Notes: generated from the sequence alone by a model not told the origin. A DNA stretch of 64,000 bases from Leptospiraceae bacterium (GCA_024233865.1 JACKPA010000002.1:418656-482655), one strand, 5' to 3'. Counted from the first letter of the stretch, positions 35,648 through 43,671 are shown. Numbers and translations: made by a program.

Positions 35648-36873
35648 TGTCTTCTCCTTTGTTCGTCTATAACTGCTTTCCGCAACTCCATATTCTTTTG
35701 ATTAATCTGTTCCAGCAAGTTCTTGCTTGCAACTCCGTTTGCAGGTGTGTGTTTGTTTATCATATCATCCATCTCAACTATCCCTACCGAAGACGATTGA
35801 CGAATAATCTTTAATTCTTCGTCTGTTCGGGAATATAGGTTATCTTGAATTATCCGGTAAGAAGAATCCATGTATTCTTCAAACTTCATTCCCGAACTAT
35901 AACCTGGTATCTTCTCCCACTTCAACGCTTCATCTATATCACCGGAATTTACAAAGTTATACATTTCTTGGATTGATCTTGCTTGAGCTTGTCTTGCGTC
36001 AACAGTATCATGACCATCTCGAATTTGCATTCGCATTTCAATTCCTATGGCAAGGATTTCATCTTTATCCAAGGCATAGTCACCAGTTACGGGTAAGGTT
36101 GTTTTTAACTCTCCGTAGAGTGTGCGGATGCCCGCTATGTCATCATTACTCAAGTTCGTTTTCACTACTCCCGGATTCACAAACTTGTGCATCACTTCAC
36201 TTATCAAGGGGTTGGAATGACCGCTTCCCGTCTTTGCCAGGCACTCTGCCTCTGTGTCTCCGGGAATACAATGGTCAAGACCAGCAGCATGACCAAACGC
36301 ATGAGTCAGAACGCTTTCCAAGTCATACACATTGGAAACTGCTGCCGAGGTACTAGAGTTAGTCGGTATTAAGCTCAATGACCAGACAGGAATGCTTTCA
36401 GATTCTTCTGCTGGTGGGGACAGAACTCCCCAAGCATAGTCTTGCGAGTTTATCTGCACGTCAAAGTGCAGTATCTTATCGCCACAACTCCAGACAAATG
36501 TGCAAGCGGGTCCCGTACAGTCAGGGTCATTTCCACTTACCGCATAAACCGTCTTTTCCTGTTTGAAGAGTTCTTCCTGTGCCGCATCACTACATTCATA
36601 GTTTGAGGGAGAATACGGTGACCTTCGGGAAGAACTCCCATCCAGATAAAACAATATCTTTGCCTTGCTCATCCGAAACCAGTTTTCTGCTGCTCTTTTG
36701 ACTGCGAGGACGGACATTCCTGAGTTCAAAGGTGCAAGGGTTGTGTTTATTTTGAATTTGATGTAAGGAAATTCTGTTGGCAAGACTAGTGCCTTGTCCG
36801 CTTTGTAGAACATAAAGTTCATAAATGTAAAGCTTACTAGCAGAATTAGTAAAGTTGTTTTGATTACTTTCAT
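35644..36873 (-). CDS. Secreted matrixin-like zinc-binding protein lacking the catalytic Glu (cassette A)
   Basis: The ATG at 36873 is chosen because AAGGAGAAG precedes it and the product then starts with a signal peptide (MKVIKTTLLILLVSFTFMNF). The longer frame to 37059 would translate a repeat. The 409-residue product has a matrixin-like domain: NDPDCTGPACTFVWSCGD (shared with cassette B), the zinc motif HAFGHAAGLDH (H191, H195, H201), the Met-turn SEVMHKF and LSNDDIAGIRTLYG, as in genuine matrixins. The catalytic Glu is Ala192 (codon GCG), so it is predicted to be proteolytically inactive. A C-terminal 140-residue extension is helical. First gene of the cassette A operon, with a palindromic repeat in its leader. 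Confidence 0.84.
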   Translation of the reverse strand: MKVIKTTLLILLVSFTFMNFMFYKADKALVLPTEFPYIKFKINTTLAPLNSGMSVLAVKRAAENWFRMSKAKILFYLDGSSSRRSPYSPSNYECSDAAQEELFKQEKTVYAVSGNDPDCTGPACTFVWSCGDKILHFDVQINSQDYAWGVLSPPAEESESIPVWSLSLIPTNSSTSAAVSNVYDLESVLTHAFGHAAGLDHCIPGDTEAECLAKTGSGHSNPLISEVMHKFVNPGVVKTNLSNDDIAGIRTLYGELKTTLPVTGDYALDKDEILAIGIEMRMQIRDGHDTVDARQAQARSIQEMYNFVNSGDIDEALKWEKIPGYSSGMKFEEYMDSSYRIIQDNLYSRTDEELKIIRQSSSVGIVEMDDMINKHTPANGVASKNLLEQINQKNMELRKAVIDEQRRRQ

Positions 36874-36895
36874 TATCTTCTCCTTTTTAATATTA

Positions 36896-36973
36896 ACCAC
36901 AGATAGGGAATCGAATAAAAATTCGTGTTTATTTGTGTTTATGCTTCGACTTTGCTCAGCACAAGTCTGTGGT
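36896..36973. repeat. Palindromic dispersed repeat, copy 2, in the leader of cassette A
   Basis: It starts ACCACAGATAGGGAATCG and ends CAGCACAAGTCTGTGGT. The right half is almost identical to that of copy 1 (26416-26514). It lies 23 bp upstream of the ATG of the cassette A matrixin-like gene, so it could form a hairpin in the mRNA leader or carry part of the promoter. Confidence 0.75.
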
Positions 36974-37181
36974 AAACCTATTTGGCATCTTTTGAGGACA
37001 ACCAAACTTAGACTATCGCTATTCTCATTTTGTTCGCAAAAAATTAAATCACTTACCATTTTTGAAAAAAAAGATATTTTACTATTTTAATAATTGACAT
37101 ATTTAGACGATACCTATTTTGTTGGTAAAAAACTTATACTCATTTCATTTATTTTTAGGGTAAAACGTGTCGAGCAATTAA

Positions 37182-37442
37182 ATATTCTTATTACAAACCG
37201 GAAATGTTTTAGTAACAGGAGGATATACGGAAAAACAAGGAAATGCTACGTTCACAAACAGCATGGAAGTATACAATCCTAATACGGGAGTCTTTGAAGA
37301 AGACGGAACAATGAGTAGTTCCCGCTATCTACATAAAGCAATCCTTTTACCCAATGGAAATGTCTTAATTACCGGTGGGATAACATCCGTAAATGGCGGG
37401 CAATCCACCTTGTCAACGGCAAATATCTATGTGCCTAAATAG
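37182..37442 (+). pseudogene. C-terminal fragment of a kelch-repeat surface protein
   Basis: The frame reads two kelch blades: LLQTGNVLVTGGYTEKQ, SMEVYNPNTGVFEEDGTMSS, then HKAILLPNGNVLITGGITS and a final ANIYVPK before TAG. An in-frame stop lies directly upstream (37179-37181), and no start or signal peptide remains. Kelch/beta-propeller lipoproteins with this 'nVLvtGG' phrasing are common in Leptospira-group genomes. This is a decayed end of one. Confidence 0.78.
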
Positions 37443-37481
37443 TACACTGAGTCTAAAAGCGTTTCCTAAACATAGTCGAAC

Positions 37482-37507
37482 GTTCCCTGAGCGTAGCCGA
37501 AGGGAAC
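37482..37507. repeat. Short hairpin repeat (GTTCCCT/AGGGAAC with GAGCGTAGCCGA loop)
   Basis: A 7-bp perfect stem encloses a 12-base loop. Related phrases occur at 39906-39930 (CCTGAGACGTAGCCGAAGGGCATA) and, in altered form, inside the palindromic repeats. This resembles the REP-like 'cctgagc.gagtcgaagg' sequences found scattered in many bacterial genomes. No gene is associated. Confidence 0.6.
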
Positions 37508-37807
37508 TGATTTCAAGCCTAATATGCATAATCCTATTATTAGTTTTAGCTTGCAATAAATCACCGATTGAGAGAGTTGACAAGCAAAACGAAATGAGTC
37601 TGACCTATTTCTTTGCAACAAATATGCTAAAAATATGGTATGGGGATGAATACCACCAAAAAGGGCTTAAACAATTGGTTGTACTATTTGGATAGCCGCA
37701 ATCAGAATATGGCTTATTTGGTTGTATTCAATTTTAATCAAAAGAAAAAGTTTACAAACGAATGGAAAGAGATAGAAGGTAAAAAGATTTTTGAAGTAAA
37801 GGTATAG
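37508..37807 (+). pseudogene. Gene debris: lipoprotein start joined to the C-terminus of an AAA-ATPase/PD-(D/E)XK protein
   Basis: The first part encodes a signal and lipobox (LICIILLLVLACNKS) with no proper start codon, because the hairpin repeat replaces it. From about 37626 the sequence encodes KIWYGDEYHQKGLKQL. After a frameshift near 37675 it continues as YYLDSRNQNMAYLVVFNFNQ and KIFEVKV, stopping at 37805-37807. The latter two pieces match the nuclease-like C-terminal end of the AAA-ATPase/DUF1703-type family (E.KIW.G...H.KGL.QL..YL....GYL..F). Clearly non-functional. Confidence 0.65.
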
Positions 37808-37959
37808 TTTTTTTTATTGACAAAGTAAAATAAAGAGCCATAAATAAGAATATAAAACTACCTAAAAAAGAAAGAAAAAGAAACAATAGTTCAAGGGATT
37901 CTTAGGTAGACATTAATTTTTTAACTTTGAGTATCTTCCTATATAATAAATCTATGCAT

Positions 37960-38660
37960 TTAATCTCTTCCAATTTCCCCTCTTACAGGATAGTTTTCTA
38001 TTTTTAAAAAATTCTCAATTTCCTGTTCAACGTATAAAGCTTGGTCTGACGTTTCAAAATTACTAACAAGCTCAATATGAGTTCTATTTGAAAGAACAGC
38101 ATGTACCTCGTAAGTAAAACTTACAGAATTTCTATTTTGATGTCTAACAGGCTTGCTGTATAGTTGCTTAATATCATTAGATAGAACAACCTTATTACCA
38201 GTCCACGGTAATGGATAATGTCTGACTGAAATCTTTTCCCTATCAACAATGATTTCAGTCGTGTTTAAGTAATTGGCAAGTACTTTGTAAGTGCCAAACA
38301 CCAACTCCAGCGTGTAAAAGAACCAAACAAAGCAATCAGCCAAGAACTCGAGGAGATAACACCCGTCATCCAAAAAACCACAAAAGTATCCCAAATTATT
38401 ACAAATACAGTCAAAAATAAATTGGATAAAGAAAACCAACGTCTTTTGATAAGCAATTGTAATCCATCTTTTTGTATGCTAATCCCTCTTGGTAAAGGCA
38501 AAGGCTCAGAAAAGATTTTCTTTTTTGAAAAGATACCCATTTCGTAATCTTTCTGTAAATTAAATATTGAATTGCAAGCTGAACACTTAGCAAGCATTGT
38601 ATTTAGATTTATATTATCCGCGGGAATATTTTTTCCGCAATCCTTACGGTCGATCTGCAT
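37960..38660 (-). pseudogene. Frameshifted zinc-ribbon/membrane protein
   Basis: The N-terminal frame (start 38660, RBS AAGGAAA) encodes a zinc-ribbon-like start (DCGKNIPADNINLNTMLAKC, then SACNSIF), then SIQKDGLQLLIKRRWFS and two membrane helices. The C-terminal frame encodes NTTEIIVDREKISVRHYPLP, WTGNKVVLSNDIKQLYSK. Together they match a known arrangement of small zinc-ribbon/membrane proteins found in several phyla. Near 38290-38330 the expected linking residues (HAGVGV) are in the third frame, so at least two indels separate the halves. Either the gene is dead or the sequence here has errors. Confidence 0.72.
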
Positions 38661-38810
38661 AATATTTCCTTATAACTAGCTTTTTTAAGATGAAAAATAT
38701 TTCTTTTTATTTTGTAAAATTATAAAATTTGCTTTCCTATATACTTTTGTAGATTTATCTATTATTATATTTAAACTATCAATTGAAAAAAGAAGTAAGT
38801 GAGGATAAGA

Positions 38811-39227
38811 ATGTTCTGTTTTATAAGATTCCTAATCATTTTAGTGATCATGGTGATTTCTTTAAGCGCTCAAACTGACAGAAAAAAAAAGGGAGAGCTA
38901 ATTCGCAAATATTGCCAAAATGATAGGGAAGAATTTTGTAAAAATGTGAAATACGGGAGCATAATCAAATGTTTAAAAAGTCACAAAGATGAAATTTCCC
39001 CTAATTGTAAGTCCATTTTAATGGGCAAAGAATCTTCAGTAAAAAGTGATCCTAAAAAAAATGAGGACTATCAAAAAGAAAGAGGAGAAAATATTCGTAA
39101 AAATTGCAAAAATGACAAAGAAAAGTTTTGCAGCAATATTAATTATGGAAGTATTATTCTATGTTTAAAAAGAAATCTTAAAGATATTTCTTCCGAATGT
39201 CGAGAATCCTTAAAAAGAAAAAAGTAG
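38811..39227 (+). CDS. Small exported protein with two cysteine-rich (GLG1-type) repeats
   Basis: The ATG at 38811 follows AGGATAAG; a GTG at 38799 is also in frame. The 138-residue product has a signal peptide (FIRFLIILVIMVISLSA) and two copies of a roughly 45-residue motif: KYCQNDREEFCKNVKYGSII, KCLKSHKDEISPNC and again NCKNDKEKFCSNINYGSIIL, CLKRNLKDISSEC. This is the Cys-rich GLG1/FGFR-type repeat (PF00839 family), with four Cys per repeat forming disulfides. A periplasmic role is likely, function unknown. It is an apparently intact gene inside an otherwise decayed stretch. Confidence 0.75.
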   Translation: MFCFIRFLIILVIMVISLSAQTDRKKKGELIRKYCQNDREEFCKNVKYGSIIKCLKSHKDEISPNCKSILMGKESSVKSDPKKNEDYQKERGENIRKNCKNDKEKFCSNINYGSIILCLKRNLKDISSECRESLKRKK

Positions 39228-39286
39228 GTTCATTGCTTCCTTAAGGAGTCGAAAGGCATATCCTCTATGTCTCTCGAAACAAGTAG

Positions 39287-39646
39287 CTAAAACCTCATTC
39301 CCAGTCCCATCATGTACAAGTCATTATCAAAATATATGTCATTTCCAAAATCAATAGATTCAAATTCAATCTGCAACATAGCAAAATAATTGGAAAAATT
39401 AAACTGTAAACCTGCCTTGAGAGAAGTTTTTGTAACCTCCCTTGCTTTAGAGCAGTCTATGCTATCTGAGCATTTACCTTTGGAAAAACCAAATCCTACA
39501 TAAGGATCCAAAAAACCGTCCCCCAAAAAATGGTAGTTGAATCCGAAATCAACCGTATTCACTGCAAAAGTATTTTTTGAAAAATCCCCGCCTCCAAAAA
39601 ATCCGCTCGAATAAAAAAGAACTGAAAAAAATGTAGGATAAGCCAA
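39287..39646 (-). pseudogene. C-terminal part of an outer-membrane beta-barrel protein
   Basis: The 119-residue frame (TTG start) shows alternating hydrophobic/aromatic strands (FAVNTVDFGFNYHFLGDGFL, FAMLQIEFESIDFG) and ends in LYMMGLGMRF, a typical barrel-terminal Phe. The frame is open about nine codons further upstream, but no signal peptide or good start exists, and it runs into a remnant of an unrelated repeat protein. It is probably the surviving half of a barrel gene. Confidence 0.5.
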
Positions 39647-39662
39647 CCCCTGGCTTATTTGG

Positions 39663-39797
39663 TCAACATAATATCGCCTTTATCCACTGCTGATTTCCGT
39701 CCGAATCGTGTTTTACAATAATATTTTCAAATATTGCAGATGAAGTATTATCATCAGTACCGGTAACTCGACACCCTAAAGTATAAACATTCGAATA
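39663..39797 (-). pseudogene. C-terminal fragment of an SBBP (beta-propeller repeat) protein
   Basis: The frame encodes NVYTLGCRVTGTDDNTSS and IIVKHDSDGNQQWIKAILC before TGA. This is the 'nvYv.G......D..ivK.dsdGn..W.k' phrasing of SBBP seven-bladed repeats common in spirochaete exported proteins. An in-frame stop lies directly upstream, so only one blade remains. It overlaps the upstream open part of the barrel fragment in another frame. Confidence 0.6.
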
Positions 39798-39856
39798 TTA
39801 AAAAATAGTTATTATGGTTTCTTTCCTGTCAGGAAAGGGGCGGATTGAGTTTGATG

Positions 39857-39904
39857 CAAAAGAATAGCTTATTGGGGATAGGTAGAAATAATTTAATGCT
39901 GATA
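39857..39904 (+). repeat. Second copy of the leader segment found at 10326-10372
   Basis: CAAAAGAATAGCTT, GGATAGGTAGAA and TTTAATGCTGATA occur in the same order and spacing as upstream of the exported protein at 10373. Here the copy runs directly into a REP-like sequence (CCTGAGACGTAGCCGAAGGGC) instead of a gene. Confidence 0.45.
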
Positions 39905-39958
39905 GTCCCCTGAGACGTAGCCGAAGGGCATATCCTTACCCATATCTTTTTGTTATTC

Positions 39959-40178
39959 ACCACAGATTTACACAGATGGACACCGATTTTTTAATTCCTG
40001 TTTGATTTTTTTGATTAATAAAAAATTGAATAGTTTATATAGTGAATCTCGCACTTATCCCTTACGGATTTTTATAAAACTATTTTCATATAATACGCAT
40101 TTATTTATAATTATCATAAATATACTTTATAATAACAATACTTCCCCATATCCGTGTTAATCAGTGTGTATCTGTGGT
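39959..40178. repeat. Palindromic dispersed repeat, copy 3 (about 220 bp, MITE-like)
   Basis: The ends are imperfect inverted repeats of about 30 bp: ACCACAGATTTACACAGATG at the left, and at the right GTTAATCAGTGTGTATCTGT followed by GGT. The interior is AT-rich without an open frame. The terminal phrase is shared with the shorter copies at 26416 and 36896. It resembles a non-autonomous element or a large palindromic unit. The 430 bases from 39798 to 40227 contain nothing else I can support. Confidence 0.65.
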
Positions 40179-40227
40179 TAAAATCATTCCATACTTATGG
40201 GTAAAGCTATGGCCGAAGGGGTGTATC

Positions 40228-41343
40228 TCAATCAATTTCTATGCCAATAACGGTAACATCATCATTATGGGTAAAAGACTGCTTGGGTCCAATGTAATCT
40301 CTAAGAATCTTAAATAAATTATTAATTATAACATCTATAGGCTCATGAATCATTTTTTCAATGCTTTCGGCTATTTTTTTTAAACCAAATTCTTCATCCT
40401 TTTCATTGAACTGCTCATACAACCCATCCGTAAAAATTAAAAATTTGTCTCCTGAAGAAATCGAATAGTATTTTTGCTTGTAATGGCAATCTTCCACAAT
40501 ACCCAAAATTCTTCCTGTCTTTTCCAAATCAATAATTTTGCTGTTTGAAAGAAATATTTGGGTACAATTGCCAGCAGAAGCATATGAAATATTTTTTCTG
40601 TTTAAATCAATATCGAGAATAAAAGCGGGAAATATTTCTTTCAATTGGTTGTAAGATCGTATAAATTCGTTATTCAAAAAGCTTAAAATTTCTGCCGGAT
40701 CTTTGATGATTTCTTTTAGCTTCTCATATTCGCTTTTTATAAGCATAGTGACTAACGCAGCATTGATACCATGTCCGGTCGCATCAGCCAAAAAAATCCT
40801 AACATAACCGGGTAGAACTTCAAAGACATCATAAATATCACCGGATAACTCGCTATTTGCCAAATATTTAATGCAAAACCGCAATCCTTTAATCGAATCA
40901 AGGTTCGTAGGCAATATGCTATCTTGGATTCTTTTGGCAACTTCTAGTTCTCTTCTTCTAGATTCTCTCGATTCGCCAAGCTCAATATGAGTCCTAACCC
41001 TTGCGAGTAATTCCTTATAGTTAAACGGTTTTGTAATATAGTCTACCGCACCCAGCTCAAATGCTTTTGTAATTTCCTCCACGTCAGTTTTTGACGTAAG
41101 AAATATAACCGGAATATTGGCAGTCATGGGATTTGACTTTATTTCTTGACAAACATCAAAACCACTGATATCAGGCATCATTATATCTAATAAAATGAGG
41201 TCATAAGAACGTTCTTTGACGCTGTCCAAAGCAATTTTTCCATTTGTAGCTACTATTACTTTATAACCCTCTCCCTTCAAAAAATTGGCAACAACCTGAA
41301 TGTTTCCAATATTATCATCAACTACAAAAATTGTTTTACTCAT
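40228..41343 (-). CDS. Response regulator with SpoIIE/RsbU-type PP2C phosphatase output
   Basis: The ATG at 41343 gives MSKTIFVVDDNIGNIQVV, the usual receiver start; an upstream in-frame ATG adds 14 residues without support. Receiver domain at 1-120 with phospho-acceptor Asp53 (LILLDIMMPDISG) and conserved LTS and KPF. A short helical linker (RRRELEVAKRIQDSILP) leads to the PP2C domain (about 150-370): LSGDIYDVFEVLPGYVRIFL, ADATGHGINAALVTMLI, KFLIFTDGLYEQ and HNDDVTVIGIEI. Such proteins dephosphorylate anti-sigma-factor antagonists in partner-switching pathways. It is divergent from the REC-kinase gene at 41568, which shares a close receiver. Confidence 0.9.
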   Translation of the reverse strand: MSKTIFVVDDNIGNIQVVANFLKGEGYKVIVATNGKIALDSVKERSYDLILLDIMMPDISGFDVCQEIKSNPMTANIPVIFLTSKTDVEEITKAFELGAVDYITKPFNYKELLARVRTHIELGESRESRRRELEVAKRIQDSILPTNLDSIKGLRFCIKYLANSELSGDIYDVFEVLPGYVRIFLADATGHGINAALVTMLIKSEYEKLKEIIKDPAEILSFLNNEFIRSYNQLKEIFPAFILDIDLNRKNISYASAGNCTQIFLSNSKIIDLEKTGRILGIVEDCHYKQKYYSISSGDKFLIFTDGLYEQFNEKDEEFGLKKIAESIEKMIHEPIDVIINNLFKILRDYIGPKQSFTHNDDVTVIGIEID

Positions 41344-41567
41344 AATATAACCAAAGTAAGGTTTAACCTGAATTGGGTGATCCAATCAATTTTAATGCTT
41401 TATCGCGAAATAAAACTGTTTATGTCTACAAGATTGAATTTTAACTTTTAAAAAGCAATATAAAAAGGATTTTAGTAATATTGAAACCTAAGGAAACCGG
41501 AAAATATTTATATCAAGAGATACGTAAAAAACCGTATAAATATGCTCAATTTTAAGAAAGGGGAATC

Positions 41568-42671
41568 ATGGAAAGGAAAATTTTAGTCGTAGATGATGTA
41601 CCAAAAAACATCCAAGTAGTTGCAAATATCCTCAAAAATGAAGGGTATAAGATCAATGTTGCAACAAAAGGACAAACTGTTTTTGAAAACATCCAAACCA
41701 ATCATTTTGATCTCATACTTCTAGACATAATGATGCCGGAAATGAATGGGTATGATGTTTGCAAAAAATTGAAAGAAAATCCTAAAACCAAGGATATTCC
41801 TATCATTTTTTTAACGGCAAGAAGTGATATCGAAAGCATTACAAAAGGTTTTAATTTGGGAGGCGTAGATTATATAACCAAGCCTTTTAATGCAAGCGAA
41901 CTCGTAGCCAGAATAAAAACTCATATAACCGTTCAAGAGCAAAAAGAAGAATTAATTAAAAAGAATCAACAGCTAGAAGAACTTACGGCTACCAAGGAAA
42001 AAATATTTACAATCATCGGACATGACCTAAAGGGAGCTTTTTCCGGTATTATCGGATTAGGACGAATGTTAAAAAACTATTTTTCCGAGCATACAAAAGA
42101 AGAAAACGAGGAATATTTGGGCTTATTAACTCAGACAGCCGAAACCGGTTTTAGCCTGCTGCAAAATTTGTTACAATGGTCAAGGTCACAAACAGGAGCA
42201 ATCAACTTTGATCCCGAAAAATTAGATGTCTCTGCTATTTTGTCGGAAACTCTTAGTTTGTTTCATTTAGCTACTCAAAAAAAAGAATTAAGAATCAAAA
42301 TCGAAATTGATAATAATATATTTGTATTTGCAGATAAAAATATGATTATTACAGTTTTTAGAAATTTGATATCCAATGCCATTAAATTTACACCCCAAAA
42401 AGGAAGTATCGCCATACAAGTGATAGAACAAAGCGATGCTATAGAATTTCGGATTATTGATAGCGGCGTTGGGATAAAGCCTGAAAAAATCGATCAATTG
42501 TTTAAGATTAAATCTACATTTTCTACCTTAGGAACTGCGGGCGAGCAAGGTACCGGTATTGGCCTAATTTTATCATATGAATTTATTCAAAAAAACAATG
42601 GAAAAATTTGGGTCGAAAGTGAATTGGGAAAAGGAACATCTTTTATTTTTACCCTGCCTAAGGGTAACTAA
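41568..42671 (+). CDS. Receiver-histidine kinase hybrid (REC-HisKA-HATPase)
   Basis: The ATG at 41568 follows AAAGGGGA. Residues 1-122 are a receiver domain (LLDIMMPEMNG, Asp53; LTARSD; KPFNASELVARI). Residues about 125-215 form the dimerisation domain, with the phosphorylatable His152 in IIGHDLKGAFSGI. Residues about 255-365 are the ATP-binding domain with the N box (NLISNAIKFTPQKG), G1 (IDSGVGI) and G2 (GEQGTGIGLILSYEF). No membrane segment, so it is a soluble kinase probably controlled through its own receiver. It may phosphorylate the divergent phosphatase-type regulator. The IS982 element lies just downstream. Confidence 0.9.
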   Translation: MERKILVVDDVPKNIQVVANILKNEGYKINVATKGQTVFENIQTNHFDLILLDIMMPEMNGYDVCKKLKENPKTKDIPIIFLTARSDIESITKGFNLGGVDYITKPFNASELVARIKTHITVQEQKEELIKKNQQLEELTATKEKIFTIIGHDLKGAFSGIIGLGRMLKNYFSEHTKEENEEYLGLLTQTAETGFSLLQNLLQWSRSQTGAINFDPEKLDVSAILSETLSLFHLATQKKELRIKIEIDNNIFVFADKNMIITVFRNLISNAIKFTPQKGSIAIQVIEQSDAIEFRIIDSGVGIKPEKIDQLFKIKSTFSTLGTAGEQGTGIGLILSYEFIQKNNGKIWVESELGKGTSFIFTLPKGN

Positions 42672-42673
42672 AG

Positions 42674-42682
42674 TTTATTTAA
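42674..42682 (+). repeat. Target-site duplication of the IS982 element, left copy (right copy 43671-43679)
   Basis: TTTATTTAA occurs directly outside both ends of the element (42674-42682 and 43671-43679). The right copy includes the stop codon of the convergent epimerase gene, which is left intact. Confidence 0.8.
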
Positions 42683-43670
42683 CGTGAGTTCGGGATTAAA
42701 ATTAAATTAAAATATAAAAAAATGATTTTCTCCTAGGTAGCCAAACTCAATTCTGGATTTATGAACAACAACAGAATGAGTTTGACATATATATTTTGTG
42801 ATATAGATGACTTTTGTAAAGAATTAAAAATAAATCGCCTTCCAGTTCCAGGTAAAAGAAATCGTTTTACTAGAGAAACTGAATTATGCACGAGTGAGAT
42901 TATGACAATTCTTGTATTATTTCATCTAAAGGGATATAGAACGTTCAAGTGGTTCTATTGTGATTATGTAAGGAAACATTATTCCCAAGAATTTCCAAAA
43001 CTTGTTAGCTACAACCGTTTCGTTGAACTAATTCCTAGAGTATTACTTCCACTTTTTGCTTACCTAAGTATACAGAGACTCGGAAGTAAATCCGGAACAT
43101 TTATCATTGATTCCACAGCTTTGAAAGTATGTGAAAATAAAAGAATCCATAATCACAAGGTTTTTGCTGGTTTAGCGGAGCGTGGCAAGACAAGTGTAGG
43201 TTGGTTTTATGGATTCAAACTACATCTAATTATCAATGAAAAAGGAGAAATAATATCTTTTTACATTACAAAGGGCAATGTAGATGATAGAAATGAAGAA
43301 GTAATTTTCTTTCTTACAAAAAATCTTAAAGGAAAACTTTTTGGGGATAGAGGTTATATTAGCCAAAAATTATTTAAAAAACTTCTTGAAAGAGGAATTA
43401 AAATGATAACAAAAATTAGAAGAAATATGAAAAACATACTTATGGACATGACAGAAAAACTCTTACTTAGAAAAAGAGCAGTCATTGAATCCGTAAATGA
43501 GGAACTCAAAAATATATGTCAGATACAACACACTAGACATCGTAGTGTTATTAATTGGATGGTAAATATAACTTCGGGATTAATTGCATATTCATTTTTT
43601 CCTAAAAAACCTAGTATCGACTTAAAAACAGGCGGTATTTTGGTTGAAATTTGATTATCCCGAACTCACG
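42683..43670 (+). mobile_element. IS982-family insertion sequence, 988 bp
   Basis: Perfect terminal inverted repeats of 14 bp (CGTGAGTTCGGGAT at the left, its complement at the right) bound one transposase gene, with a 9-bp direct duplication outside. The element occupies the gap between two convergent genes without breaking either. Intact ends, frame and target duplication indicate a recent insertion. Confidence 0.88.
42761..43654 (+). CDS. IS982-family transposase
   Basis: The 297-residue product matches the family along its length: FCDIDDFCKELK, TSEIMTILVLFHLKGYRTFK, KLVSYNRFVELIP, FIIDSTALKVCENKRIHNHK (catalytic Asp region), RGKTSVGWFYGFKLHLIINE, GNVDDRNE, LFGDRGYISQ (second Asp), KMITKIRRNMKN, KRAVIESVNEELKNI (Glu) and HTRHRSVINWMVNI. 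The DDE triad is preserved and no frameshift is seen, so it may be active. Confidence 0.92.
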   Translation: MNNNRMSLTYIFCDIDDFCKELKINRLPVPGKRNRFTRETELCTSEIMTILVLFHLKGYRTFKWFYCDYVRKHYSQEFPKLVSYNRFVELIPRVLLPLFAYLSIQRLGSKSGTFIIDSTALKVCENKRIHNHKVFAGLAERGKTSVGWFYGFKLHLIINEKGEIISFYITKGNVDDRNEEVIFFLTKNLKGKLFGDRGYISQKLFKKLLERGIKMITKIRRNMKNILMDMTEKLLLRKRAVIESVNEELKNICQIQHTRHRSVINWMVNITSGLIAYSFFPKKPSIDLKTGGILVEI

Positions 43671-43671
43671 T

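Noticed and set aside
36874..37059. Upstream extension of the cassette A matrixin-like gene to 37059
   Set aside because: It translates the palindromic repeat, and a strong RBS and signal peptide start at 36873.
37393..37695. 100-codon plus-strand frame as an intact lipoprotein
   Set aside because: It starts inside the kelch fragment, runs through a hairpin repeat and ends in a frameshifted nuclease remnant. No valid start codon precedes the lipobox.
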